Part shown: positions 25,714 to 32,702 of the stretch, piece after piece | Position numbering within the stretch: the first letter of the stretch is position 1 | Layout: each line of letters starts with the position of its first letter | NCBI GenBank assembly: GCA_041398565.1 | Contig: JAWKUN010000004.1 | Location: forward strand, 496,001-560,000 | DNA: 64,000 nt | Source: DATGPD01 sp041398565 | GTDB taxonomy: Bacteria > Planctomycetota > UBA1135 > UBA2386 | Direction: 5' to 3' | Position numbers and translations under genes: made by a program | Notes under the pieces: generated by a model | The model's database searches: none | What the model was told of the DNA's origin: nothing | The model's input: the letters and a program-made list of their open reading frames with translations, nothing else

Positions 25714-26718
25714 TCACTGCGAGGAGGCCGCCGCCGCCTTCACAGCGGAGACGATGTGCTGGTTCACCTTGGCGCCGACGGCGCGCACGGCGAAGCGCAG
25801 CGCGTTGCAGATCGCCTCCGGCCCCGAGCGGCCGTGGCAGATGGTGACCACGCCGTCGACGCCGAGCAGCTGCGCCCCGCCGTACTCGGAGTAGTCGACC
25901 CGCTGCATGAGCTTGTGCAGGACGAGCCTGCTCTTGTCGGGGTCGAGACCGACCTCCTTCATGAAACCGGCGGTCGTGCGCAGCACGTACTCGGCGCAGC
26001 CCTCGCTGACCTTGAGGAGCACGTTGCCCGTGAACCCGTCGCAGACGACGACCTCGCAACGACCGGAGAAAACGTCGACGCCCTCGACGCTGCCGATGAA
26101 GTTGATGGGCGCATGCCGCAGCATCTGGTGGGCTTCGCGGGTGAGCGGGTTGCCCTTGGTGTCTTCGGTGCCGATGTTGAGCAACCCGACGCGCGGACGT
26201 TCGTTGCCGAGCGTGCCGCTGTAGTAGGCCGACGCCATCAAGCCGTACTGCAGGAGGTCGACCGCCTTCGGCAGAGGGTTGGCGCCGACGTCCATCACCA
26301 CGAACGGGACCCCACCCTCGCCCTGGATGGTCACAGCGATGCCCGGGCGCCGCACTCCCTCGAGCCGCGACAGCCCGACGCTGGCGGCAGCGACGACGAC
26401 GCCGGTGGATCCAGCGCTGATGAAACCCGAGGCCTTGTGCTCCGCCACGTGGCCGATGCCGAGGGAGATGCTGTTGCGCGGCTTGCGGCGCATCGCATCC
26501 ACCGGCGTGTCGGCGCAGGTGAGCACGTCGGGGGCGTCGACCACGTCCACCCCCACGAGCCCCGCCGGCGCCAGCATCGGCTCAAGCAGCTCGCGCGGTC
26601 CGGTGAGCACCAGCTGCTCGGCCGACACGATGCCGCGCTCGATCGCGAGCTTGGCGCCATCGAGATTCGCGCGGGGAGCGTGGTCCCCACCCATCGCGTC
26701 CAGGACGACCTTAGTCAC
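25714..26718 (-). CDS. plsX: Phosphate acyltransferase PlsX
   Basis: 334 residues from a GTG at 26718 (MTKVVLDAMGGDHAPRANLD); the family signature DAMGGDxAP directly follows the start, confirming it. Other conserved blocks are SAGSTGVVVAAA, VDVGANPLPKAVDLLQYG and GNVLLKVSEG. The enzyme makes acyl-phosphate from acyl-ACP and phosphate; PlsY then uses this to acylate glycerol-3-phosphate, starting phospholipid synthesis. PlsX is a peripheral membrane protein. The rpmF-plsX-fabH order is widespread in bacteria and is thought to balance membrane and ribosome production. The rpmF stop lies 109 bp upstream, with the short tandem repeat array between. Confidence 0.97.
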   Translation of the reverse strand: MTKVVLDAMGGDHAPRANLDGAKLAIERGIVSAEQLVLTGPRELLEPMLAPAGLVGVDVVDAPDVLTCADTPVDAMRRKPRNSISLGIGHVAEHKASGFISAGSTGVVVAAASVGLSRLEGVRRPGIAVTIQGEGGVPFVVMDVGANPLPKAVDLLQYGLMASAYYSGTLGNERPRVGLLNIGTEDTKGNPLTREAHQMLRHAPINFIGSVEGVDVFSGRCEVVVCDGFTGNVLLKVSEGCAEYVLRTTAGFMKEVGLDPDKSRLVLHKLMQRVDYSEYGGAQLLGVDGVVTICHGRSGPEAICNALRFAVRAVGAKVNQHIVSAVKAAAASSQ

Positions 26719-26781
26719 GGAGTTGGTCCCAGCAGGAGTAGCGGGGCGGCTGTGTGCGCCGAGGCTCGGCGCGACCGTCTC

Positions 26782-26835
26782 TCGAATCAGGCACTCGAAT
26801 CAGGCACTCGAAATCAGGCACTCGAAATCAGGCAC
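26782..26835. repeat. Four 13-14 bp tandem repeats spanning the rpmF stop codon
   Basis: On the plus strand the unit TCGAA(A)TCAGGCAC occurs four times without gaps: 26782-26794 and 26795-26807 (13 bp), 26808-26821 and 26822-26835 (14 bp). The copy nearest rpmF contains the last coding bases and the TGA stop of that gene (26828-26830), so the array looks like repeated duplication of the gene's own 3' end into the rpmF-plsX spacer. Each copy repeats the TGA. Slipped-strand replication is the likely origin; an effect on plsX expression or translation is possible but not shown. Confidence 0.9.
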
Positions 26836-27010
26836 GGCGCGCCACGATGACCTGGCGTCCCCGATAGTGACCACACTCGGGGCAGATGTGGTGCGGCCTG
26901 ATGCTGGCGCTGCAGTTCTTGCAGCGGACCACTTGGGCGGGGACGAGCCGCTGGTTGGCACGGCGCCGGTCGCGCCGCGCACTGCAATGCCTGCGCTTGG
27001 GGTTGGCCAT
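26828..27010 (-). CDS. rpmF: Large ribosomal subunit protein bL32
   Basis: 60 residues, the usual bL32 length. The N-terminus MANPKRRHCSARRDRRRANQ carries the family's conserved start (AxPKRR followed by RRDxRRA). A zinc site of four cysteines is present (Cys30, 33, 43, 46; CKNC...CPEC), so this is the zinc-binding form. It is a component of the large ribosomal subunit near the peptidyl transferase region. It is the first gene of the fatty-acid cluster, about 60 nt downstream of a sigma-70-like promoter. Its stop codon lies within the tandem repeats described separately. Confidence 0.98.
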   Translation of the reverse strand: MANPKRRHCSARRDRRRANQRLVPAQVVRCKNCSASIRPHHICPECGHYRGRQVIVARRA

Positions 27011-27076
27011 CGGTCGATCGTGGTTCGAAAGGGTCCGGCCCGCGCGACGGGCGGCTCCGGACTCGGGCGGGGCGGG

Positions 27077-27104
27077 AGGATACGGGACGCGTCCGGCATG
27101 TCAA
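27077..27104 (-). promoter_or_regulatory. Sigma-70-like promoter for rpmF-plsX-fab
   Basis: On the minus strand a perfect -35 box TTGACA (27104-27099) is separated by 16 bp from TATCCT (27082-27077), four of six matches to the -10 consensus. Transcription would begin near 27070, giving a leader of about 60 nt before the rpmF ATG at 27010. This is the best promoter match I found in the window. It lies in the 160-bp gap after alaS, in otherwise GC-rich sequence. Confidence 0.7.
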
Positions 27105-27170
27105 ACGTCCGCCCGGAACTCTGCGTCGGCCGGGGTGCGGCGGCCCGGCCATGGCCATCCGGCGTCGCCG

Positions 27171-29843
27171 TCAGGGAGCCAGAGCGGCGCGGATCGCCGC
27201 CAGCACGGCCTCGCCGGCGGCCGCCAGCTTGGTGCTGTCCTTGCCCTTGCCCTGCGCCATCTCCGGACGTCCGCCGCCACCGCCGCCCAAGACCGAAGTC
27301 GCGGCCTTGACCAGATCCGCCGCGGAGACGCGCTTGCTGAGCTCGGCGCTCACCGCGGCGCCCACGAGCACCTCGCCGGCGGCGGGAGCCAGCACCGCAC
27401 CAGCGAACGGTGTCAACGCCTGACGGACACGCGCCAGCAGCTCCTGGACCTCCTTCATGGTCATGCTCGCGTGCGTGGCCAGCACGGCAACGTGCGCGTC
27501 GCCCACCGCCTGCGCCTGCGCCCGCATCTCGGCTCCCAGCTTGTCGAGGTCGGCGGCAGTCGCCTTCTCCAACGCCTTGCGCAGCTGCTTGCCCTCGTCG
27601 AGCACCGCACCGACCCGCGCCAGCACCTCGGCAGCCGGCACCTTCAGCTGTGTCGCCAGCTGACCCAGGGTGGCGCGGTCGCGCTGCGCCAGGGCCAGCG
27701 CCGACAGACCGGTCACGGCCTCGATCCGGCGCGTGCCCGCGCTGATCGCTCCTTCCGCGACGATGCGGAACGAACCGATGTTGCCCGAGTTGGCGACGTG
27801 GGTGCCACCGCAGAGTTCGCGTGAGTAGTCACCGATGGTCAGCGTGCGGACCGTCTCTCCGTACTTCTCGCCGAACATGGCGACGAAGCCCGCCTTCTTC
27901 GCCGCATCGAGCGGCATGAGCCTCGGCTCCACCGGTGCCGCCTGGATCACCACCGCGTTCACCTCCTCCTCGAGGCGCGCGATCTGCTCCTCTCCGAGCC
28001 TCTCACCGTGCGTGTAGTCGAAGCGCAGACGGTCGGGCGACACTTCCGATCCCGCCTGGCTCACGTGCGCGCCGAGCACGCGCTTGAGCGCTGCGTGCAG
28101 GAGGTGCGTGGCCGTGTGGTTGCGCTCGGTGGCGCGGCGCGCGACCTCGTCGACACGGGCCTCGCACAGCTGCCCGACCGCCAAGCCACCCTCGGCGACC
28201 ACGGCCTGCTGCAGCCAGTAGCCCTCGAGCACCGTCGTCGAGCGAACCTCGGCGCGACCCGTCTCGCTGGCGATCGTACCGCGATCGCCGACCTGCCCCC
28301 CGCCCTGCGCGTAGAAGGGCGTCTCGCCGAGCACGATCGACACCTCTTGGCCCTGCTCGACCCGCTCGCACGCCCGGTTGTCCCGATCGAGCAGCGCCAG
28401 GATCGGCGTCGACACGATCAGGGTCCCATAACCCACGAACTCGCTGGTGCCCACTCCGGCCTGGCGCAGCACCGCCGCCGCGCTCTCGGCGAACACCGCG
28501 TCGGTGGTCGCCATCGCCGCACGCGCGCGCGTACGCTGCGCCTCCATGGCAGCTTCGAACCCGGGTTCGTCGAGCACGAAGCCGCGCTCCGCCATCACCG
28601 TCCGCGTGATGTCGACCGGGAACCCGTAGGTGTCGTGCAGCTGGAAGGCGAACGTGCCCGAGGCAGGCAACGCGGCGCCGCGCACCGCCGACCCGTGCTC
28701 GCTCAAGAACTGTTCGAGGCGCGCCAGCCCCTGACGGTAGACGCCGACGAAGCTCTCCTCCTCACCCTTGATGACGCTGCGGCACTGGCCGGCGTGCTCG
28801 CGCACTTCCGGATACTCCTCGCCCATCACGTCGCCGACCAACCCCACCATGTCGTGCAGGAACGGCTTGTCGATCCCCAGGTCGTAGCCGTCGCGGACGG
28901 CACGGCGGAGGATCTTGCGCACGACGTAGCCGCGGCCTTCGTTGCTCGGCAGCGCCCCGTCGGCGATGCAGAAGGTCACCGCCCGCACATGGTCGCTGAT
29001 CCGCCGCATGCGCACGTCCTGCTGCGGATTGCTGCCGTAGGCGACCTTGGCGAGCTTGCCGAGGTGATCGAGGTACGGTCGGAACAGGTCGGTCTCGAAG
29101 TTGTTCTTGGCACCGTGCAACACGGCAGTGATGCGCTCGAGACCGAGACCGACGTCGATGTTGCGCTGCGGCAACGGAGTCAGGCTGCCGTCCGCCTGGC
29201 GGTCGAACTGGGTGAACACGCAGTTGCCGATCTCGGTGAAGCGGTCGTCCGGCAGCGACGTCAAGCCTTCGTTCTTCGGGTAGGCGGTTCCGGGGCGGCC
29301 GTCGAAGTAGATCTCCGAGCACGGCCCGCAGGGGCCGTTGGGCCCCTTGCTCGGCGCCTCCGCTGGCCAGAAGTTCTCCTTCTCGCCGAACCGGAAGATG
29401 CGCTCGGCCGGCAAGCCGATGTGCTCGCGCCAGATGGTGTAGGCCTCGTCGTCGTCGAGGTAGACCGTGGCCACCAGACGATCCGCGGGAATGCCGAGCA
29501 CCTCGGTGAAGAACTGCCACTCCCATTCCAGGCAGTCCTTCTTGAAGTAGTCGCCGAACGAGAAGTTGCCCAGCATCTCGAAGAACGTGTGGTGGCGCGG
29601 AGTCAGCCCCACGTTCTCGAGGTCGGGCACCCGCAGACACTTCTGGGCCGTGGTCACGCGCTTGTACGGCAGGTGGCCACGCCCGAGGAACATGTCCTTG
29701 AACTGGTTCATCCCGGCCCCGGTGAACAGCAGCGTCGGATCGTTGGCGGGCACCAACGAGTCGGACGGCATGCGCTTGTGTCCGCGCTCCTCGAAGAAAC
29801 GGAGGTAGCGGGCACGCACCTCGGCACCAGGCAGTGGCTTCAT
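27171..29843 (-). CDS. alaS: Alanine--tRNA ligase
   Basis: 890 residues from ATG at 29843 (MKPLPGAEVRARYLRFFEER). The class II catalytic core is at the N-terminus (TGAGMNQFKDMFLG; TPRHHTFFEMLGNFSFGDYF), followed by the tRNA-recognition region, the editing domain with zinc ligands His576, His580, Cys678 and His682 (HTATH, CGGTH), and the C-Ala domain ending with a Gly-rich loop (GGGGGGRPEMAQG) also typical of the family. It charges tRNA-Ala and hydrolyses mischarged Ser- or Gly-tRNA-Ala. Length and motif order are normal. It lies 72 bp downstream of recA, an arrangement found in several bacterial groups, and is probably co-transcribed with it. Confidence 0.98.
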   Translation of the reverse strand: MKPLPGAEVRARYLRFFEERGHKRMPSDSLVPANDPTLLFTGAGMNQFKDMFLGRGHLPYKRVTTAQKCLRVPDLENVGLTPRHHTFFEMLGNFSFGDYFKKDCLEWEWQFFTEVLGIPADRLVATVYLDDDEAYTIWREHIGLPAERIFRFGEKENFWPAEAPSKGPNGPCGPCSEIYFDGRPGTAYPKNEGLTSLPDDRFTEIGNCVFTQFDRQADGSLTPLPQRNIDVGLGLERITAVLHGAKNNFETDLFRPYLDHLGKLAKVAYGSNPQQDVRMRRISDHVRAVTFCIADGALPSNEGRGYVVRKILRRAVRDGYDLGIDKPFLHDMVGLVGDVMGEEYPEVREHAGQCRSVIKGEEESFVGVYRQGLARLEQFLSEHGSAVRGAALPASGTFAFQLHDTYGFPVDITRTVMAERGFVLDEPGFEAAMEAQRTRARAAMATTDAVFAESAAAVLRQAGVGTSEFVGYGTLIVSTPILALLDRDNRACERVEQGQEVSIVLGETPFYAQGGGQVGDRGTIASETGRAEVRSTTVLEGYWLQQAVVAEGGLAVGQLCEARVDEVARRATERNHTATHLLHAALKRVLGAHVSQAGSEVSPDRLRFDYTHGERLGEEQIARLEEEVNAVVIQAAPVEPRLMPLDAAKKAGFVAMFGEKYGETVRTLTIGDYSRELCGGTHVANSGNIGSFRIVAEGAISAGTRRIEAVTGLSALALAQRDRATLGQLATQLKVPAAEVLARVGAVLDEGKQLRKALEKATAADLDKLGAEMRAQAQAVGDAHVAVLATHASMTMKEVQELLARVRQALTPFAGAVLAPAAGEVLVGAAVSAELSKRVSAADLVKAATSVLGGGGGGRPEMAQGKGKDSTKLAAAGEAVLAAIRAALAP

Positions 29844-29915
29844 CGCTGCAATCGTGATCGCCGAACGGCGGTGCCGCAAGCAGGAGCTGGCGGCGGCGCG
29901 ACCGCGGAGACCGAT

Positions 29916-31136
29916 CTACTTGCGCGCCGAAGCAGCCTTGTCGCTCCGCGACGCGCCGTTGTCGGCGTGGGCGACCGCCGCCGACGGAGCGGACGACGGA
30001 CCCGCGGACGCACCCGACGACGGGCGACCACGCGCCGCCTCCGCAGTCGAACCGGTCGACTTGCCGGCCGGAGCAGCGGGCGCCGCCGCCTCGGGAGCCC
30101 CTTCGCCAACCAGACCGACGGCCTTGCCGACCAGTTGCCGTACCTGCGTCTGGGTCTCCGGGTTCTGGTCGAGGAACTCGCGCGCGCGCTCGCGCCCCTG
30201 ACCCAGGCGCGTATCGCCCAGGCTGAGCCAAGTGCCGCTGCGCTTGAGCACACCCTTCTCGACCCCCATGTCGAGAAGCTCGCCGATCTGGTCGATGCCG
30301 CGGTTGAACAGGATGTCGAACTCCACCTTGCGGAACGGCGGCGCGATCTTGTTCTTGACGACCGTCACCTTGGTGCGGTTGCCGACCGCCTCGTCGCCGT
30401 CCTTGATCTGGCCGATGCGACGGATGTCGAGACGCACCGACGAGTAGAACTTGAGCGCGCGGCCGCCGGTGGTCGTCTCCGGGCTGCCGAACATCACACC
30501 GATCTTCTCTCGGATCTGGTTGATGAAGATCAGGCACGTCCGCGAGCGCGCGGTCAACGCCGTCAGCTTGCGCAGCGCCTGACTCATGAGGCGTGCATGC
30601 AGACCGACGAAGCTGTCGCCCATCTCGCCCTCGATCTCCGCTTTCGGCACCAGGGCAGCCACCGAGTCGATGACGATGACGTCGAGAGCGCCCGAGCGCA
30701 CCAACGTCTCGCAGATGTCGAGCGCCTGCTCGCCGTTGTCGGGCTGCGAGATGAGCAGCGACTCGAGATCGACGCCGAGCTTGCGTGCGTACGCCGGGTC
30801 GAGGGCGTGCTCGGCGTCGATGAACGCGGCGGTACCGCCGTCCTTCTGCGCGTTGGCGACGACGTGCAGGGTCAACGTCGTCTTGCCCGACGACTCCGGA
30901 CCGAAGATCTCAACGATGCGCCCGCGCGGAAGGCCGCAGCCGCCGATCGCCAAGTCGAGCGACAGCGACCCGGTCGAGATGCCGGCCACCGGCACCGCGG
31001 GCTGCTGGCCCATGCGCATGATCGAGCCCTTGCCGTAGGCCTTCTCGATGTTGAGGATCGCGTCGTCGAGCGCTTCCGCGTGTGCGGCGCGCGCGGCCTT
31101 GGCGTCGGTCTTGGTGTCGTCGGAGCGTGACTGCAT
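29916..31136 (-). CDS. recA: DNA recombinase RecA
   Basis: 406 residues from ATG at 31136, with GGGAGGG about 9 nt upstream. Walker A GPESSGKT lies at 79-86; the core also shows FIDAEHALDPAYARKLGV, LLISQPDNGEQAL and MFGSPETTTGGRALKFYSS. It forms filaments on single-stranded DNA for homologous recombination and SOS induction. After the normal C-terminal domain there is an extra tail of about 60 residues rich in Ala, Ser, Pro and Gly (EGAPEAAAPAAPAGKSTGS and onward), longer than the short acidic tail of most RecAs and basic at its end (DKAASARK). A possible promoter lies about 200 bp upstream. Confidence 0.98.
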   Translation of the reverse strand: MQSRSDDTKTDAKAARAAHAEALDDAILNIEKAYGKGSIMRMGQQPAVPVAGISTGSLSLDLAIGGCGLPRGRIVEIFGPESSGKTTLTLHVVANAQKDGGTAAFIDAEHALDPAYARKLGVDLESLLISQPDNGEQALDICETLVRSGALDVIVIDSVAALVPKAEIEGEMGDSFVGLHARLMSQALRKLTALTARSRTCLIFINQIREKIGVMFGSPETTTGGRALKFYSSVRLDIRRIGQIKDGDEAVGNRTKVTVVKNKIAPPFRKVEFDILFNRGIDQIGELLDMGVEKGVLKRSGTWLSLGDTRLGQGRERAREFLDQNPETQTQVRQLVGKAVGLVGEGAPEAAAPAAPAGKSTGSTAEAARGRPSSGASAGPSSAPSAAVAHADNGASRSDKAASARK

Positions 31137-31706
31137 CGGTCGATTCCCTCCCTGGGCGACGGTTTCTTGAGCAGGTAGTTGTTGGACGAGTCGCATCTGG
31201 CAGCGACCGCGCGGCCTCGAGGAGCCACGAGATCGGTGCTAGCGGAAACTCTGGCGGGCGATTCTGGATCGGATGGCGGGATCTGGATGGCCGCGTCCTC
31301 GCGACGCAGGAACGCATCCCGTGGTCCGAAGGTGCCTCTTGTAGCATGGACCCTTACAAAAACCAAACATGATTCCACGGCGTGGCCTGCCCAGCGAAGG
31401 CTCGGCCCGATGGCTCGGCCGCCCCGCTCTCTCCTGTGTCCCACGCGTCTCGAAGGTAACGGCCGATCCCCGACAAGCCCCACCGAAGCAGCCGCCGAAG
31501 GAAGCCGCCAACGGGAAGCCCAAGAAGGATGGCCCAAGAAGGATGCGCAGTTGGCAAGGGCAGCAGATGGTCGAACGACCACGCCAACCCCAGCAGCCGG
31601 CGACCACCAAGACCGGACGGGAGGCCGCCGGGGTCGCCGGCCATCGCTCCAGCCCCGCAGCAGATGGAGCAGGCTCCACCACGGCACGCTGGTTGGCGGC
31701 CGCGTG
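31137..31706. other. 570-bp gap upstream of recA; no convincing gene
   Basis: The gap lies between the PfkB-kinase stop and the recA start. It contains an AT-richer patch at about 31350-31380 with a possible recA promoter, an inverted repeat TTGTA/TACAA around it (minus strand, 11-nt spacer), and a perfect 14-bp tandem duplication (GCCCAAGAAGGATG) at 31518-31545. Open frames exist on both strands, one a 96-codon minus-strand frame ending at 31354 with hydrophobic stretches, but its codon third positions are less GC-rich than in surrounding genes and it has no family resemblance. I call no gene. The recognised Gram-positive and proteobacterial LexA boxes are not seen. Confidence 0.55.
31338..31366 (-). 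promoter_or_regulatory. recA: Possible recA promoter
   Basis: Minus strand TTGGTT (31366-31361), 17-bp spacer, TACAAG (31343-31338). The -35 matches three and the -10 four of six consensus positions, in the only AT-rich patch of the region. The implied leader to the recA ATG at 31136 is about 195 nt. An inverted repeat TTGTA-N11-TACAA overlaps the spacer and -10 and could be an operator. Weak evidence. Confidence 0.35.
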
Positions 31707-32606
31707 CTACATGGCGACGAACTGCATCAGGTCGGCGTAGCGCCGCTCGATCTGTTCGCGGTCGCACGCAGCGATCGTGTCGACGCCGAAGCCCTCGACG
31801 GTGACGCTCGCGGTGACGGTGCCGTAGGCGATGGCGCGCTTCATGTGGCCGACGTTGAGGGTGCCCTGGCCGGCGAGGTAGCCCATGAAGCCGCCGGCAA
31901 AGCTGTCGCCGGCACCGGTCGGATCCACGACCACCGCCGTCGGGTAGGCGGGAAGAGCGAACTGGAAGAAGGTGCTGAACAGGAACGCCCCGTGCTCGCC
32001 CTTCTTGAGGATCACCAGCTTCGGCCCCAGCGCCAGCACGCGCTCACCGGCGCGGATGAGGTTGCTCTCGCCGGTGAGCATGCGCGCTTCCTCGTCGTTG
32101 AGGATGAGGCCGTCGACCCGGCGCAGCAGCGACAGCAGCGCGTCCTTCTCGTTGTCGATCCACAGGTTCATCGTGTCGGCGACGACGAAGCGCGGGTCGC
32201 GGATCTGGTCGAGGACCGACGCCTGCGTCGCCGGCGATCCGTTGGCCAGGAACAAGAAACGGGTCGCCCGATAGGCCTCGGGAACCTGCGGTGCGAAACC
32301 GCCGAACGTATTGAGTTCGACGTGCAGGGTCTCGCGCACGTTCATGTCCGCCGAGTAGCGGCCGGACCACGCGAACGTCTTGCCCTTCTTGCCTTCGAGG
32401 CCGGACACGTCGACGCCGGCGCCGGCGAGCAGCTGGCGGTAGTCCGCCGGAAAGTCCTCGCCGACCACCGACACCAGCTGCACGGGGGTGAAGAGCCGGG
32501 CCGCCAGGCCGAAATACGAGGCGGATCCGCCCAAGCACTTGTCGCGCTTGCCATGCGGGGTCTCGATGGAGTCGAACGCGACGGAACCAACGACGAGTAC
32601 GGTCAT
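31707..32606 (-). CDS. PfkB-family carbohydrate/nucleoside kinase
   Basis: 299 residues from ATG at 32606. The ribokinase fold signatures are present: an N-terminal GGSASYFG substrate-binding loop and the C-terminal DPTGAGDSFAGGF with the catalytic Asp of the GAGD anion hole; NDEEARMLTGE is the usual middle motif. It transfers phosphate from ATP to a sugar, nucleoside or related hydroxyl. The sequence resembles the adenosine-kinase/ribokinase-like group found widely in planctomycetes, but the substrate is not clear. It lies 96 bp downstream of the Ser/Thr kinase gene, same strand, so may share its transcript; a functional link is not evident. Confidence 0.92.
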   Translation of the reverse strand: MTVLVVGSVAFDSIETPHGKRDKCLGGSASYFGLAARLFTPVQLVSVVGEDFPADYRQLLAGAGVDVSGLEGKKGKTFAWSGRYSADMNVRETLHVELNTFGGFAPQVPEAYRATRFLFLANGSPATQASVLDQIRDPRFVVADTMNLWIDNEKDALLSLLRRVDGLILNDEEARMLTGESNLIRAGERVLALGPKLVILKKGEHGAFLFSTFFQFALPAYPTAVVVDPTGAGDSFAGGFMGYLAGQGTLNVGHMKRAIAYGTVTASVTVEGFGVDTIAACDREQIERRYADLMQFVAM

Positions 32607-32702
32607 GCGGTGCGGGCGGGAGAGGGGTCTCGGTCACTAGAGCAGGCGAGCGGGCACGACGCACGCACCAGCTCGAGGTCTTCGCGGTCTTGGCGCCATG
32701 CC

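Noticed and set aside
26782..26835. CRISPR-like or regulator-binding iterons
   Set aside because: The units are directly joined, contain the rpmF stop and look like slippage duplicates; no spacers and no replication gene adjoins them.
28008..31130. 1040-codon plus-strand open frame opposite alaS and recA
   Set aside because: It lies entirely antisense to two essential genes with complete motifs and shows no domain.
31354..31644. 96-codon minus-strand frame with hydrophobic segments, just upstream of the putative recA promoter
   Set aside because: Third codon positions are less GC-rich than in neighbouring genes, there is no Shine-Dalgarno and no family resemblance; kept as an intergenic frame.
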